Source: Streptomyces thermovulgaris
GTDB lineage: Bacteria; Actinomycetota; Actinomycetes; Streptomycetales; Streptomycetaceae
Length of the DNA stretch: 33,395 nucleotides
Assembly (NCBI RefSeq): GCF_002155915.1
Contig: NZ_MUME01000042.1
Location: 1 to 33,395, forward strand
Direction: 5' to 3'
Under the pieces are notes generated by a model. That model did not search any database and was not told the origin of the DNA. It worked only from the letters and a program-made list of their open reading frames with translations. Every line of letters begins with the position of its first letter. Positions within the stretch are counted from its first letter, which is position 1. The position numbers and the translations under genes were made by a program. Shown here one piece after another: positions 1-6,372 of this stretch.

Positions 1-328
1 GCAGGGGGGGGGGTGGTGTCCGGTGCGCGGCGCCGGGACACGGCGGACCGAGAACGGATTCCGTGCTGTCGCCGATCGGCCGTGTCCGGTGCCTCCTGGC
101 GCGATGGAATCACGGAAGGGCGCCCGGGCCCGTGGTCCGCTCCGCCAGTTGGGCTAACGGATCCCCCGGGAGTCCCGCCGGCGCGTCCCCGCCGTCCTTC
201 GTCCCTCCGGGGGCTTCCGTGCCTCCGTCCGGTGACATGCGCCTTCGCCCGGCCGGCGCGATGCTGGAGTGAGGCTCCGGTGCGACGACCGGAGCGGGAC
301 TGGAGTGAGAGGGGAGGCGAGCATCCCC
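1..328. other. Upstream region with no recognised gene
   Basis: I see no convincing gene here. The open frames have no Shine-Dalgarno and read as arginine/proline-rich high-GC shadows. The only functional signal is the purine-rich ribosome binding site at about 308-320 in front of the next gene. A stretch on the minus strand (about 118-172) looks vaguely like the 5' half of a tRNA but cannot be folded into one. Confidence 0.5.
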
Positions 329-1825
329 ATGGACGAGATGCACTCCGGCGCCGCGGACACGGCAGGCAGCGGGCCGGCCGGCGGCGAGCACCCCGGGAAG
401 CCCGGCGGTCCGGGTCTGCCGCGCCCGCTCCTGGACGAGTTCGCCCGGCGGCTGCACGGCCGCCTCGTCCTCCCCGAGGACCCGGACTACCACGCGGCGC
501 GCACACTCTGGAACGGCATGATCGACCGGCGGCCGGCGTGCGTGGCACGGTGCCGCGACGAGGACGACGTGGTCGCCGCCGTGAACTTCGCCCGGGACAA
601 CGGGCTGCCGCTCGCGGTGCGCGGCGGCGGGCACGGTGTGGCCGGCCAGGCCGTCTGCGACGGCGGGCTGGTCGTCGACCTGTCGGAGATGACGGACGTC
701 GACGTCGACCCCGAGGGCCGTACCGTCCGTGCCCAGGGCGGCTGCACCCTGGCGGACCTCGACCGCGCGACCCAGCGCCATGGGCTCGCCGTCCCGCTGG
801 GAGTGGTCTCGGCGACCGGCATCGCCGGGCTCACCCTGTCGGGAGGCATGGGATGGCTCCGGCGCAAGTACGGGCTGAGCTGCGACAACCTCGTGTCCGC
901 CAGGGTGGTCGTCGCCGACGGCAGGGTGCTGACGGCGAACGCGGACGAGCACCAGGACCTCTTCTGGGCGATCCGCGGGGGCGGAGGCAACTTCGGCGTC
1001 GTGACCTCCTTCGAGTACCGCCTGCATCCCGTGGGGCCCGAGGTCTTCCTCTGCAACGTCTACTACCCCCAGGAACACGCCGCGGAGGTGCTCAGGGCCT
1101 GCGAGCGCCACCTCGCGGACGTGCCCGGGGAGGCGGCACCGCTCGGGGTCCTGGGGCGGATACCCGCGGTCGAGGCGTTCCCGGAGGCGGTGCACGGCAA
1201 GCCCTTCGTGGCGCTTCTCGCCGTGTCCTGTGCCGCGGGCGAGGGCGCGGCCGAGGAGGGGGAGCGTGCCCTGCGACCGCTCAGGCAGATCACCGAACCC
1301 CTCTGCGACCTGAGCGAGGCCGTCTCCTACGTCCAGGCGCAGACGTTCCTGGACGAGGACTACCCGGACGGGATGTTCTACTACTGGAAGTCCGTGAACG
1401 CCCCCGGGCTCGGTGACGAGCTGATCGAGCGCCTCACCGCACACGCCGCCGCGGCGCCCTCGCCCGACTCGACCATCGACGTCTGGTACCAGGGCGGCGC
1501 GATGGCACGGGTCGCCGAGCACGAGACCGCCTTCGCCAACCGCGGCGCGCCCTACCTCTTCGGGATCGAGGCCAACTGGGCCCAGGAGGCCGACTCGGAG
1601 CGGAACCTGGCCTGGGTCCGCGAGACCTTCGCCGATCTGCGCCGCTTCTCCACCGGAGGGGTCTACCTCAACTTCCCCGGCTTCCTGGAGGAGGGCACAC
1701 AGCTCCTGCGGGCGGGCTACGGCGGCAACTACGAACGGCTGTCGGCGGTCAAGGCGGCGTACGACCCGGGCAATCTGTTCCGCTTCAACGCGAACATCCA
1801 GCCGAGCGCCCGGCCCTCGGCCTGA
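329..1825 (+). CDS. FAD-binding oxidoreductase, PCMH/BBE type
   Basis: 498-residue flavoenzyme of the berberine-bridge-enzyme-like oxidase family. An N-terminal PCMH-type FAD domain (about residues 65-235) carries RGGGH at 98-102; H102 is the expected covalent flavin attachment residue. The second, cysteinyl attachment site of true BBEs is absent: that position reads GVVSATGIAGLTLSGG. The C-terminus ends in the BBE signature YDPGNLFRFNANI. Members oxidise alcohols, sugars or alkaloid-like substrates; the substrate cannot be read here. I chose the ATG at 329 because a purine-rich GAGGGGAGGCGAG precedes it; the frame is open back to 269 but without a ribosome binding site. Transcription converges on the deaminase gene, with a strong hairpin between them. 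The length is normal for the family. Confidence 0.88.
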   Translation: MDEMHSGAADTAGSGPAGGEHPGKPGGPGLPRPLLDEFARRLHGRLVLPEDPDYHAARTLWNGMIDRRPACVARCRDEDDVVAAVNFARDNGLPLAVRGGGHGVAGQAVCDGGLVVDLSEMTDVDVDPEGRTVRAQGGCTLADLDRATQRHGLAVPLGVVSATGIAGLTLSGGMGWLRRKYGLSCDNLVSARVVVADGRVLTANADEHQDLFWAIRGGGGNFGVVTSFEYRLHPVGPEVFLCNVYYPQEHAAEVLRACERHLADVPGEAAPLGVLGRIPAVEAFPEAVHGKPFVALLAVSCAAGEGAAEEGERALRPLRQITEPLCDLSEAVSYVQAQTFLDEDYPDGMFYYWKSVNAPGLGDELIERLTAHAAAAPSPDSTIDVWYQGGAMARVAEHETAFANRGAPYLFGIEANWAQEADSERNLAWVRETFADLRRFSTGGVYLNFPGFLEEGTQLLRAGYGGNYERLSAVKAAYDPGNLFRFNANIQPSARPSA

Positions 1826-1881
1826 GCACCGCGTCCGCACGGCGCACGGACGCACACGACGCGCCCGATGCGCACGACGCA

Positions 1882-1923
1882 CACGGCGCCGGTCCGGCAC
1901 GGGGATGCCGGACCGGCGCCGTG
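1882..1923. terminator. Bidirectional terminator hairpin
   Basis: A perfect 18-bp inverted repeat (1882-1899 and 1906-1923) with a 6-base loop (CGGGGA) lies between the convergent oxidoreductase and deaminase genes. No U-tract follows, which is usual for Streptomyces terminators. It can serve both transcripts. Confidence 0.85.
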
Positions 1924-1980
1924 CGCGCCGCCCCACGCCCTGGCCCCGGGACGCGCTCGCGCCCTGCGGGGCCGTACGGC

Positions 1981-2460
1981 TCAGGAGGGCCGGTACCGCC
2001 GCCGGTGCAGCTCGCGCACCTGTTCGGCGAGATCGGGGACCGGACCCTCCACCTCGAGACCGGGGACGATCTCCCGGATCGGCAGGGGCCGCACGGGGGA
2101 CGGGGGGACTCCCAGTTCGTCGAGCCAGGCCGTCAGCTGCTCGGAGGAGCTCGCGTACACGATGCGGCCCAGTCCGACCCAGCCGTGCGCGGCGGCGCAC
2201 ATCGGGCAGTGCTCGCCGGAGGTGAAGACGGTCGCCGCCGCCCGCTCCGCGGGAGTCAGGTGCGCCGCGGCCCAGCGTGCCAGCTCGAATTCCGGGTGAC
2301 GGGTCCGGTCGCCGCCCGCCGTGCGGTTGCGGTCCTCGGCCAGGACCGTTCCGTCCCCGGAGACGAGCACGGAGCCGAACGGCTCGTCACCTGCCTCCAG
2401 CGCCTCGGCCGCCAGTTCCACGCAGCGGCGCAGATGCCGCAGTTCCGTCTCGTCCACCAT
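1981..2460 (-). CDS. Zinc-dependent nucleoside/nucleobase deaminase
   Basis: 159-residue member of the cytidine/deoxycytidylate deaminase superfamily, closest in style to guanine deaminase and tRNA-adenosine-deaminase-like proteins. The catalytic signature is complete: HPE at 55-57 (zinc ligand H55, proton-shuttling E57) and the zinc ligands C85 and C88 in HCPMC. Hydrolytic deamination of a purine or pyrimidine base in the cytosol is expected; the exact base cannot be assigned. The ATG at 2460 is preferred over one 12 bases upstream because GAGGTG sits 5 bases before it. It runs convergent to the oxidoreductase and appears to be a single-gene transcript. TadA itself is less likely, because the TadA residues around the zinc site are not matched. 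Confidence 0.85.
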   Translation of the reverse strand: MVDETELRHLRRCVELAAEALEAGDEPFGSVLVSGDGTVLAEDRNRTAGGDRTRHPEFELARWAAAHLTPAERAAATVFTSGEHCPMCAAAHGWVGLGRIVYASSSEQLTAWLDELGVPPSPVRPLPIREIVPGLEVEGPVPDLAEQVRELHRRRYRPS

Positions 2461-2549
2461 GGTGCACCTCACATTGTGCTCGTCGTTCTTCCCCCTTGTT
2501 CTTGTTCCTCATCGCACAACCGCTCGTTCTCCATCACGCTTCCCGCGCT

Positions 2550-2723
2550 TCACCACGCGTCCGCCGAGGCATGCCGGTGCACGGCCGATTCGCTTTGCTC
2601 CGTTGCCCCGTGGGCGGTGAGGGCGGCGGGGGCCGGTTCCGTGCCGTGTGCGGAGGCGGGCCGCGCGCGGGCGCCCGTGCCGGAGTGCGAACGGGACACC
2701 GGGGCGGGAACAGGACGTCGCAT
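2550..2723 (-). CDS. Small ORF with strong RBS, unknown
   Basis: A 57-codon ORF (MRRPVPAPVS to ASADAW) that I do not recognise. It is rich in Ala, Pro, His and Arg, with no membrane segment. The case for it is the near-ideal Shine-Dalgarno AGGAGG six bases before the ATG at 2723. Both signals lie inside an 8-bp perfect inverted repeat (2721-2728 / 2734-2741) that would put the SD in the loop and the ATG in the stem of the mRNA. This could be a regulated micro-protein. Alternatively the SD-like bases are a by-product of a DNA operator for the divergent symporter promoter. Codon bias alone does not decide it. Confidence 0.35.
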   Translation of the reverse strand: MRRPVPAPVSRSHSGTGARARPASAHGTEPAPAALTAHGATEQSESAVHRHASADAW

Positions 2724-2752
2724 CAAAGACCTCCTTTGATGTTCTCAAAGGA
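2721..2752. promoter_or_regulatory. Operator with three alternating half-sites
   Basis: Half-sites TCAAAG (2723-2728), CTTTGA (2734-2739) and TCAAAG (2745-2750) alternate in orientation at an exact 11-bp step, giving two overlapping perfect 8-bp inverted repeats. One helical turn per step and overlap with a candidate -35 (TTGATG, 2736-2741) suggest a dimeric repressor binding cooperatively on one DNA face. The regulator is not identifiable from the window. Confidence 0.6.
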
Positions 2753-2765
2753 CAAGTGTTAGCGT
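2736..2765 (+). promoter_or_regulatory. Promoter for leader peptide and symporter
   Basis: Candidate -35 TTGATG (2736-2741), an 18-base spacer and -10 TAGCGT (2760-2765). The -10 ends seven bases before the leader-peptide ATG at 2773, the spacing expected for a leaderless transcript. The -35 lies inside the three-half-site operator. Confidence 0.5.
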
Positions 2766-2772
2766 TTCCGGC

Positions 2773-2922
2773 ATGAAGACAGCAGCCGCGCATCGCGCAG
2801 ACGTCCCCCACGGCGTCTGCCGCGTCGTCATGGGCGTACCGCTCGTGACGCGTCTGCATGTCGACCTGGGACGCTGTCTGTCCGCCCTCGGCTGCTGTCC
2901 GTCCGCGGTCCGTCCTGCCTGA
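2773..2922 (+). CDS. Cys-containing leader peptide upstream of symporter
   Basis: A 49-codon ORF whose core, PLVTRLHVDLGR followed by CLSALGCC, matches the pattern of actinobacterial putative leader peptides (an R-x-H-V/I-D-L-x-R core followed by Ser-Ala and Cys). These small ORFs usually sit upstream of sulfur and amino-acid genes. There is no Shine-Dalgarno; the ATG lies seven bases after a plausible -10, so leaderless translation is likely. An internal ATG at 2830 would give the more typical 30 residues. Tandem Cys codons (TGC TGT) occur near the end. It is followed by a perfect hairpin (2939-2974) and then the symporter start at 3030. A role as a cysteine-sensing attenuator is inferred from family precedent. 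Confidence 0.6.
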   Translation: MKTAAAHRADVPHGVCRVVMGVPLVTRLHVDLGRCLSALGCCPSAVRPA

Positions 2923-2938
2923 CCGCGAACTCCTCGGT

Positions 2939-2974
2939 GCAGTGGCCCTGCTGATGCCCTTTCACGGCCACTGC
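2939..2974 (+). promoter_or_regulatory. Attenuator-like hairpin between leader peptide and symporter
   Basis: GCAGTGGCC (2939-2947) and GGCCACTGC (2966-2974) form a perfect 9-bp stem with an 18-base loop, starting 17 bases after the leader-peptide stop. The 5' arm can instead pair with CACTGC (3012-3017), which abuts the symporter Shine-Dalgarno GGAG (3019-3022). Mutually exclusive structures are therefore possible. Confidence 0.55.
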
Positions 2975-3029
2975 TCCCGTGCGTTCCGCTCGAACCCCCT
3001 GTCCCGCACGTCACTGCTGGAGTGTGCCC

Positions 3030-4376
3030 GTGTCCGTGAACACCGCCGACCCGACCGACAAGTCCGGAGACAAGTCCGGTTTGCGAATATCTGTCCCCTT
3101 CTGGGCGCAGGTGCTGCTCGGTCTCGTCGTCGGCCTGCTCCTCGGCTTCGTCGCCCGGACCTACGACGTGTCCTGGCTCGCCACCGCCCTCGACAAGGTG
3201 GGCGGCATCTTCGTGCAGCTTCTGAAGCTGGCCGTGGCTCCGCTGGTCTTCTTCGCGATCATGGTGTCGATCACCAACCTGCGGAAGGTCAACAACGCGG
3301 CCCGTCTGGCCGGCCACACCCTGCTCTGGTTCATGATCACTTCGTTGATCGCGGTCGTCATCGGCCTCGTGGTCGGCCTGGTCTCCAACCCGGGGTCCGG
3401 CTCCGCCCTCACCCCGGCGGACGGTGCCGAGCCGGAGCGCACCGGAAGCTGGCTCGACTTCCTCACCGGCATCGTCCCCACCGACGTCGTCACGCCGTTC
3501 ACCGAGCTCAACGTTCTGCAGATCGTCTTCATGGCGGTCGTCGCCGGTGTCGCGATCCTCAAGGCCGGTCCGAAGGCCCAGCCGGTCCTCGCCCTCTCCG
3601 AGTCCGTCCTCGAGCTGCTGCAGAAGGCCCTGTGGTGGGTGATCCTGCTCGCCCCCATCGGCTCCGCGGGCCTCATCGGCCGTGCCGTGGTGCAGTACGG
3701 CTGGGACCTGCTCGGTGACTACGCGACCTTCACCGCCGACATCTACATCGGCTGCGCCCTGGTCCTGTTCGGCGTCTACCCGCTGCTGCTCGCCCTCGTC
3801 GGCAGGCTGAACCCGCTGCAGTTCTTCAAGGGCGCCTGGCCCGCCATCCAGCTGGCGTTCGTCTCCCGCTCCTCGGTCGGCACCATGCCGGTCACCCAGC
3901 AGTCGGCGGTCCGTCTCGGCGTCCCGAAGGACTACGCCTCCTTCGCCGTGCCGTTCGGCGCGACGACCAAGATGGACGGCTGCGCGGCCATCTACCCGGC
4001 CATCGCCGCGATCTTCGTGGCCCAGATCTTCGATGTGCAGCTCGGCATCAAGGAGTACCTGCTCATCGCCTTCGTCTCGGTGATCGGCTCGGCGGCCACC
4101 GCCGGACTGACGGGGGCGACCGTCATGCTGACGCTGACCCTGTCCACCCTCGGCCTGCCGATGGAGGGCGTGGGCCTGCTGCTCGCCATCGACCCGATCC
4201 TGGACATGATCCGTACCGCCACCAATGTCGCGGGGCAGGCCCTCGTTCCGGTTCTCGTCTCCGCCCGCGAGGAGATCCTCGACCGCGCGAAGTACGACAG
4301 CGTCTCGGCCTCCCCGGTCGGCGAGGCGGAGACCGTCCCGGGCGAGCCGCAGCCGGCCGTCTCGGGAGCCGGCTGA
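3030..4376 (+). CDS. Dicarboxylate/amino acid:cation symporter (DAACS family)
   Basis: 448-residue inner-membrane transporter of the GltP/DctA/TcyP family, coupling uptake of an acidic amino acid, C4-dicarboxylate or cystine to Na+ or H+. Visible family marks are the Ser-rich hairpin region (SRSSVGTMPVTQ), the TM7 motif in TKMDG (family NMDG, here with Lys for Asn), and the TM8 substrate motif DMIRTATN, keeping the Asp, Arg and Asn that bind substrate in GltPh. The conserved Arg points to a substrate bearing a carboxylate. I chose GTG 3030 because GGAG lies seven bases upstream; the frame is open to 2979. The Cys-containing leader peptide upstream makes a cystine transporter (TcyP-like) an attractive alternative to DctA. 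The acidic C-terminal tail is cytoplasmic. Confidence 0.85.
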   Translation: MSVNTADPTDKSGDKSGLRISVPFWAQVLLGLVVGLLLGFVARTYDVSWLATALDKVGGIFVQLLKLAVAPLVFFAIMVSITNLRKVNNAARLAGHTLLWFMITSLIAVVIGLVVGLVSNPGSGSALTPADGAEPERTGSWLDFLTGIVPTDVVTPFTELNVLQIVFMAVVAGVAILKAGPKAQPVLALSESVLELLQKALWWVILLAPIGSAGLIGRAVVQYGWDLLGDYATFTADIYIGCALVLFGVYPLLLALVGRLNPLQFFKGAWPAIQLAFVSRSSVGTMPVTQQSAVRLGVPKDYASFAVPFGATTKMDGCAAIYPAIAAIFVAQIFDVQLGIKEYLLIAFVSVIGSAATAGLTGATVMLTLTLSTLGLPMEGVGLLLAIDPILDMIRTATNVAGQALVPVLVSAREEILDRAKYDSVSASPVGEAETVPGEPQPAVSGAG

Positions 4377-4407
4377 CGCCGCCGGCCCCCGCGGGCGCGG
4401 CGGGAAA

Positions 4408-4445
4408 GGCGGAGGGAGACCCGGTCGGCAGGGCCTCCCCCCGCC
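4408..4445. terminator. Imperfect hairpin between convergent genes
   Basis: GGCGGAGG (4408-4415) can pair with the CCTCC and CCGCC segments at 4434-4445, leaving a small bulge, between the symporter and the convergent SRPBCC gene. It is a probable shared terminator but less regular than the others in this window. Confidence 0.45.
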
Positions 4446-4450
4446 GTCGT

Positions 4451-4882
4451 TCACCCTCCGTGCTCCACGTACTCCTTGAAGTGCTCGAGGTCGCTGCGGA
4501 CGAGCCGCTCGATCGTGTTCGCCTGGGCGAAGCCCTTCGGGCCGCCGAAGACCTCCCTGACGGTGCCGGGCTCGTACGTGATCCGTGCCTGGATCCGGGT
4601 GTGGCCCTCGTCGATCGGGCGCAGGGAGAAGGACCCCGTCAGCTCGGGAGCACCGGTGGTGTGCCACTCCATCACGTGCTCCTCCTGGCGGTCGGAGACC
4701 TCGGCCTCGAGCTCCCGCAGCCGGCCGCCGGTCTCGACGTCGAGATGCGCCCGGCCCTCCGCCCGGGAGCGGGCGTCCCGCACTCCGCCCACGAAGCGCG
4801 GATAGTCCTCCACCCTGTGGAGGCTCTCCCAGGCCCTGTCGAGCGGAACCGCGACGTCGATGTGTTCCTCGAGAGTGCTCAT
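4451..4882 (-). CDS. SRPBCC family protein (polyketide cyclase/CoxG-like)
   Basis: 143-residue START-like (Bet v 1 fold) protein. The N-terminus (IDVAVPLDRAWESLHRVEDY) is the standard opening strand and helix, where Asp/Pro and Trp shape the ligand cavity. It continues through the alternating strands (LDVETGG, VMEWHTTG, SFSLRP, TRIQARITYEPG) to the long closing helix at 110-140. Such proteins bind or carry small hydrophobic ligands, and a few are cyclases; no catalytic residues can be named. GGAGGT lies six bases before the ATG at 4882. The gene is divergent from the methyltransferase-like gene across about 200 bp and convergent with the symporter, so it is probably monocistronic. Confidence 0.8.
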   Translation of the reverse strand: MSTLEEHIDVAVPLDRAWESLHRVEDYPRFVGGVRDARSRAEGRAHLDVETGGRLRELEAEVSDRQEEHVMEWHTTGAPELTGSFSLRPIDEGHTRIQARITYEPGTVREVFGGPKGFAQANTIERLVRSDLEHFKEYVEHGG

Positions 4883-5084
4883 GGCTCACCTCCGCATCGG
4901 GCTGGGCCTTCTGCTTCCAGTGTGCGCCCGCAACCGTTCGGCCGGCCGGGAACGGGGGCGGGCCGGCCCGCCCCCGAGGCCGGAAGTCCTGGACACGAGA
5001 CCGGGAACGCTGTGAGGTGTGCCGGGACACAGGAGGCCGGACATGATGGAGGGGCAGGTGAGTTCTGTGCGAGGAGGAGAGGGT

Positions 5085-5930
5085 ATGACCGGAACCAGCA
5101 CCGACGGCTCCGGGCGTGCGACGGGCGGCAAGTCGCGTTTCGACGACATCTACGACCGTCCGGATCCGCGTGCATACTTCGGGCGGCTGGCTCCGCTGGA
5201 GTACGAGATCCCCCACCACGCCCAGCCGGTCTTCCGGCGGATCGCCGCCGAACGGGCCGCGGCCGACGACGGCCGCTCCAGCCGGCCGACGGTGCTGGAT
5301 CTGTGCTGTTCGTACGGGATCAACGCCGCGCTGCTCAACCACGACGTGACCCTGGCGGAGATGGCCGAGCGGTACACCTCCCGCACCGCCCAGGACATGT
5401 CGACAGCGGAGCTCATCGCCTGGGACAAGGAGTTCTACGCCCAGCGGCGCCGGCCGGACGCGGTTCCGGTGATCGGCCTGGACGTCTCGGCGCCCGCCGT
5501 GCAGTACGCGCTCGCGGTGGGCCTGCTGGACGCCGCGTTCACCGACGACCTGGAGCAGGGGCCGCCCAGTCCCCAGCTGAACCACGCGCTCGCGGAGGTC
5601 GGCCTCGTCACGCTGACCGGGGGCGGAAGCTACATCACCGACCGCACCTTCACCGCACTGCTGGACGGCGCCCGGCGGCCGGTGTGGGTCAGCGCGTTCG
5701 TGCTGCGGACGGTCTCGTACGAGCCGGTCGAGCGGACGCTGGCGGCGCACGGCCTGCGCACGACCGTCGACTCCTCCCGGACCTACCCGCAGCGGCGCTT
5801 CACCGACGCCCGGGAGCAGCAGTACGCGGTCGAGGCGGTGCGGAAGCTGGGCCACGACCCCGCGGGCCACGAGGAGGCCGGCCGCTTCCACAGCCTGTAC
5901 TACGAATCCCGCCCCGACACGGCCCGGTAG
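5085..5930 (+). CDS. SAM-dependent methyltransferase-like protein
   Basis: 281-residue cytosolic protein with a class I methyltransferase-like glycine motif: TVLDLCCSYGINAALL (69-84) matches motif I, with D72 and the following Gly as the expected SAM contacts. A second Asp-containing strand (PVIGLDVSAPAVQYAL) fits motif II, and GLVTLTGGGSYITD the region after it. The N-terminal segment (DIYDRPDPRAYFGRLAPLEYEIP) is conserved in actinobacterial proteins of this type. The substrate is unknown and the fold could have lost catalysis. I chose ATG 5085 because GAGGAGGAGAG precedes it; the frame is open to 5019. The gene stands alone and is followed by a clear terminator. Confidence 0.65.
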   Translation: MTGTSTDGSGRATGGKSRFDDIYDRPDPRAYFGRLAPLEYEIPHHAQPVFRRIAAERAAADDGRSSRPTVLDLCCSYGINAALLNHDVTLAEMAERYTSRTAQDMSTAELIAWDKEFYAQRRRPDAVPVIGLDVSAPAVQYALAVGLLDAAFTDDLEQGPPSPQLNHALAEVGLVTLTGGGSYITDRTFTALLDGARRPVWVSAFVLRTVSYEPVERTLAAHGLRTTVDSSRTYPQRRFTDAREQQYAVEAVRKLGHDPAGHEEAGRFHSLYYESRPDTAR

Positions 5931-5947
5931 CCGGAGGGCGCCTCCGG
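5931..5947 (+). terminator. Terminator hairpin after methyltransferase gene
   Basis: CCGGAGG-GCG-CCTCCGG forms a perfect 7-bp stem starting right after the stop codon, followed by a second GC-rich pairing (CCCCGGAGGGG). Confidence 0.65.
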
Positions 5948-6010
5948 GAGCCCCGGAGGGGACCGGCCGGTGACCTGCTCCGCCCCGGTTCGGAAACCCG
6001 GAAACGGTGA

Positions 6011-6050
6011 TGCGCTGTGCGCATACCTCATGCGCTTCGCGCAGTACGAT
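6011..6050. promoter_or_regulatory. Twin palindromic operator overlapping XRE promoter
   Basis: Two copies of the palindrome TGCGC-N3-GCGCA (6011-6023 and 6031-6043) lie 20 bp apart, about two helical turns. The -10 candidate TACGAT (6045-6050) begins two bases after the second copy and ends seven bases before a GTG codon, so transcription probably starts on or next to the start codon. No good -35 is seen. Autorepression by the small XRE protein encoded just downstream is the simplest reading. Confidence 0.6.
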
Positions 6051-6057
6051 CGGCGGC

Positions 6058-6372
6058 GTGGGTATGAGTCTGGATGAGCGGGTACGGGCCGCGGTGGCCG
6101 CGCTCCTGCACGCGACCGGCGAGTCGCAGACCGATCTCGCCGCCGCCCTGGGAGTGGGCCAGGCCCAGGTGAGCCGTCGTCAGTCCGGCATCACCGCCTG
6201 GAGCCTGACCGACTGCGACGCGGTCGCCGCGCACTACGGCATCGACGTCCTCGAGCTCCTGGCGGGACCGACCCGGGCCGTGGAAGCACTGCCCCGGGAG
6301 CGCCGCCGCGCTCCCGGGCGGCACTCCCGCACCGCCCGCCCCGCGGCCGTGGGGGAGGGGGCGGCCCGATGA
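6058..6372 (+). CDS. Small XRE-family transcriptional regulator
   Basis: 104-residue DNA-binding protein. A Cro/CI-type helix-turn-helix occupies about residues 22-48 (SQTDLAAALGVGQAQVSRRQ), followed by YGIDVLELLAG, the usual closing helix. The C-terminal 30 residues are basic and probably disordered. The GTG at 6058 sits seven bases after a -10-like TACGAT, indicating leaderless translation; an ATG two codons later is an alternative. There is no Shine-Dalgarno. Its stop overlaps the start of the next gene (ATGA, four bases), so the two are translationally coupled. It probably binds the twin palindromes in its own promoter and controls the Tap-like gene. Confidence 0.75.
   Translation: MGMSLDERVRAAVAALLHATGESQTDLAAALGVGQAQVSRRQSGITAWSLTDCDAVAAHYGIDVLELLAGPTRAVEALPRERRRAPGRHSRTARPAAVGEGAAR

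Noticed and set aside
118..172. tRNA-like 5' half on the minus strand (TAGCCCAACTGGCGGAGCG)
   Set aside because: The D-arm has a mismatch and no anticodon stem, T-arm or acceptor pairing can be built, so it is not a tRNA and too weak for an attachment-site claim.
110..2200. Long minus-strand open frame across the oxidoreductase gene
   Set aside because: Typical high-GC antisense shadow: Arg/Gly/Pro-rich, no ribosome binding site, no family motifs, while the plus strand has a clear enzyme.
2745..5891. 1048-residue minus-strand open frame
   Set aside because: It is antisense to the symporter and methyltransferase genes with acidic low-complexity content; only the SRPBCC gene, in another minus-strand frame, is real in this interval.
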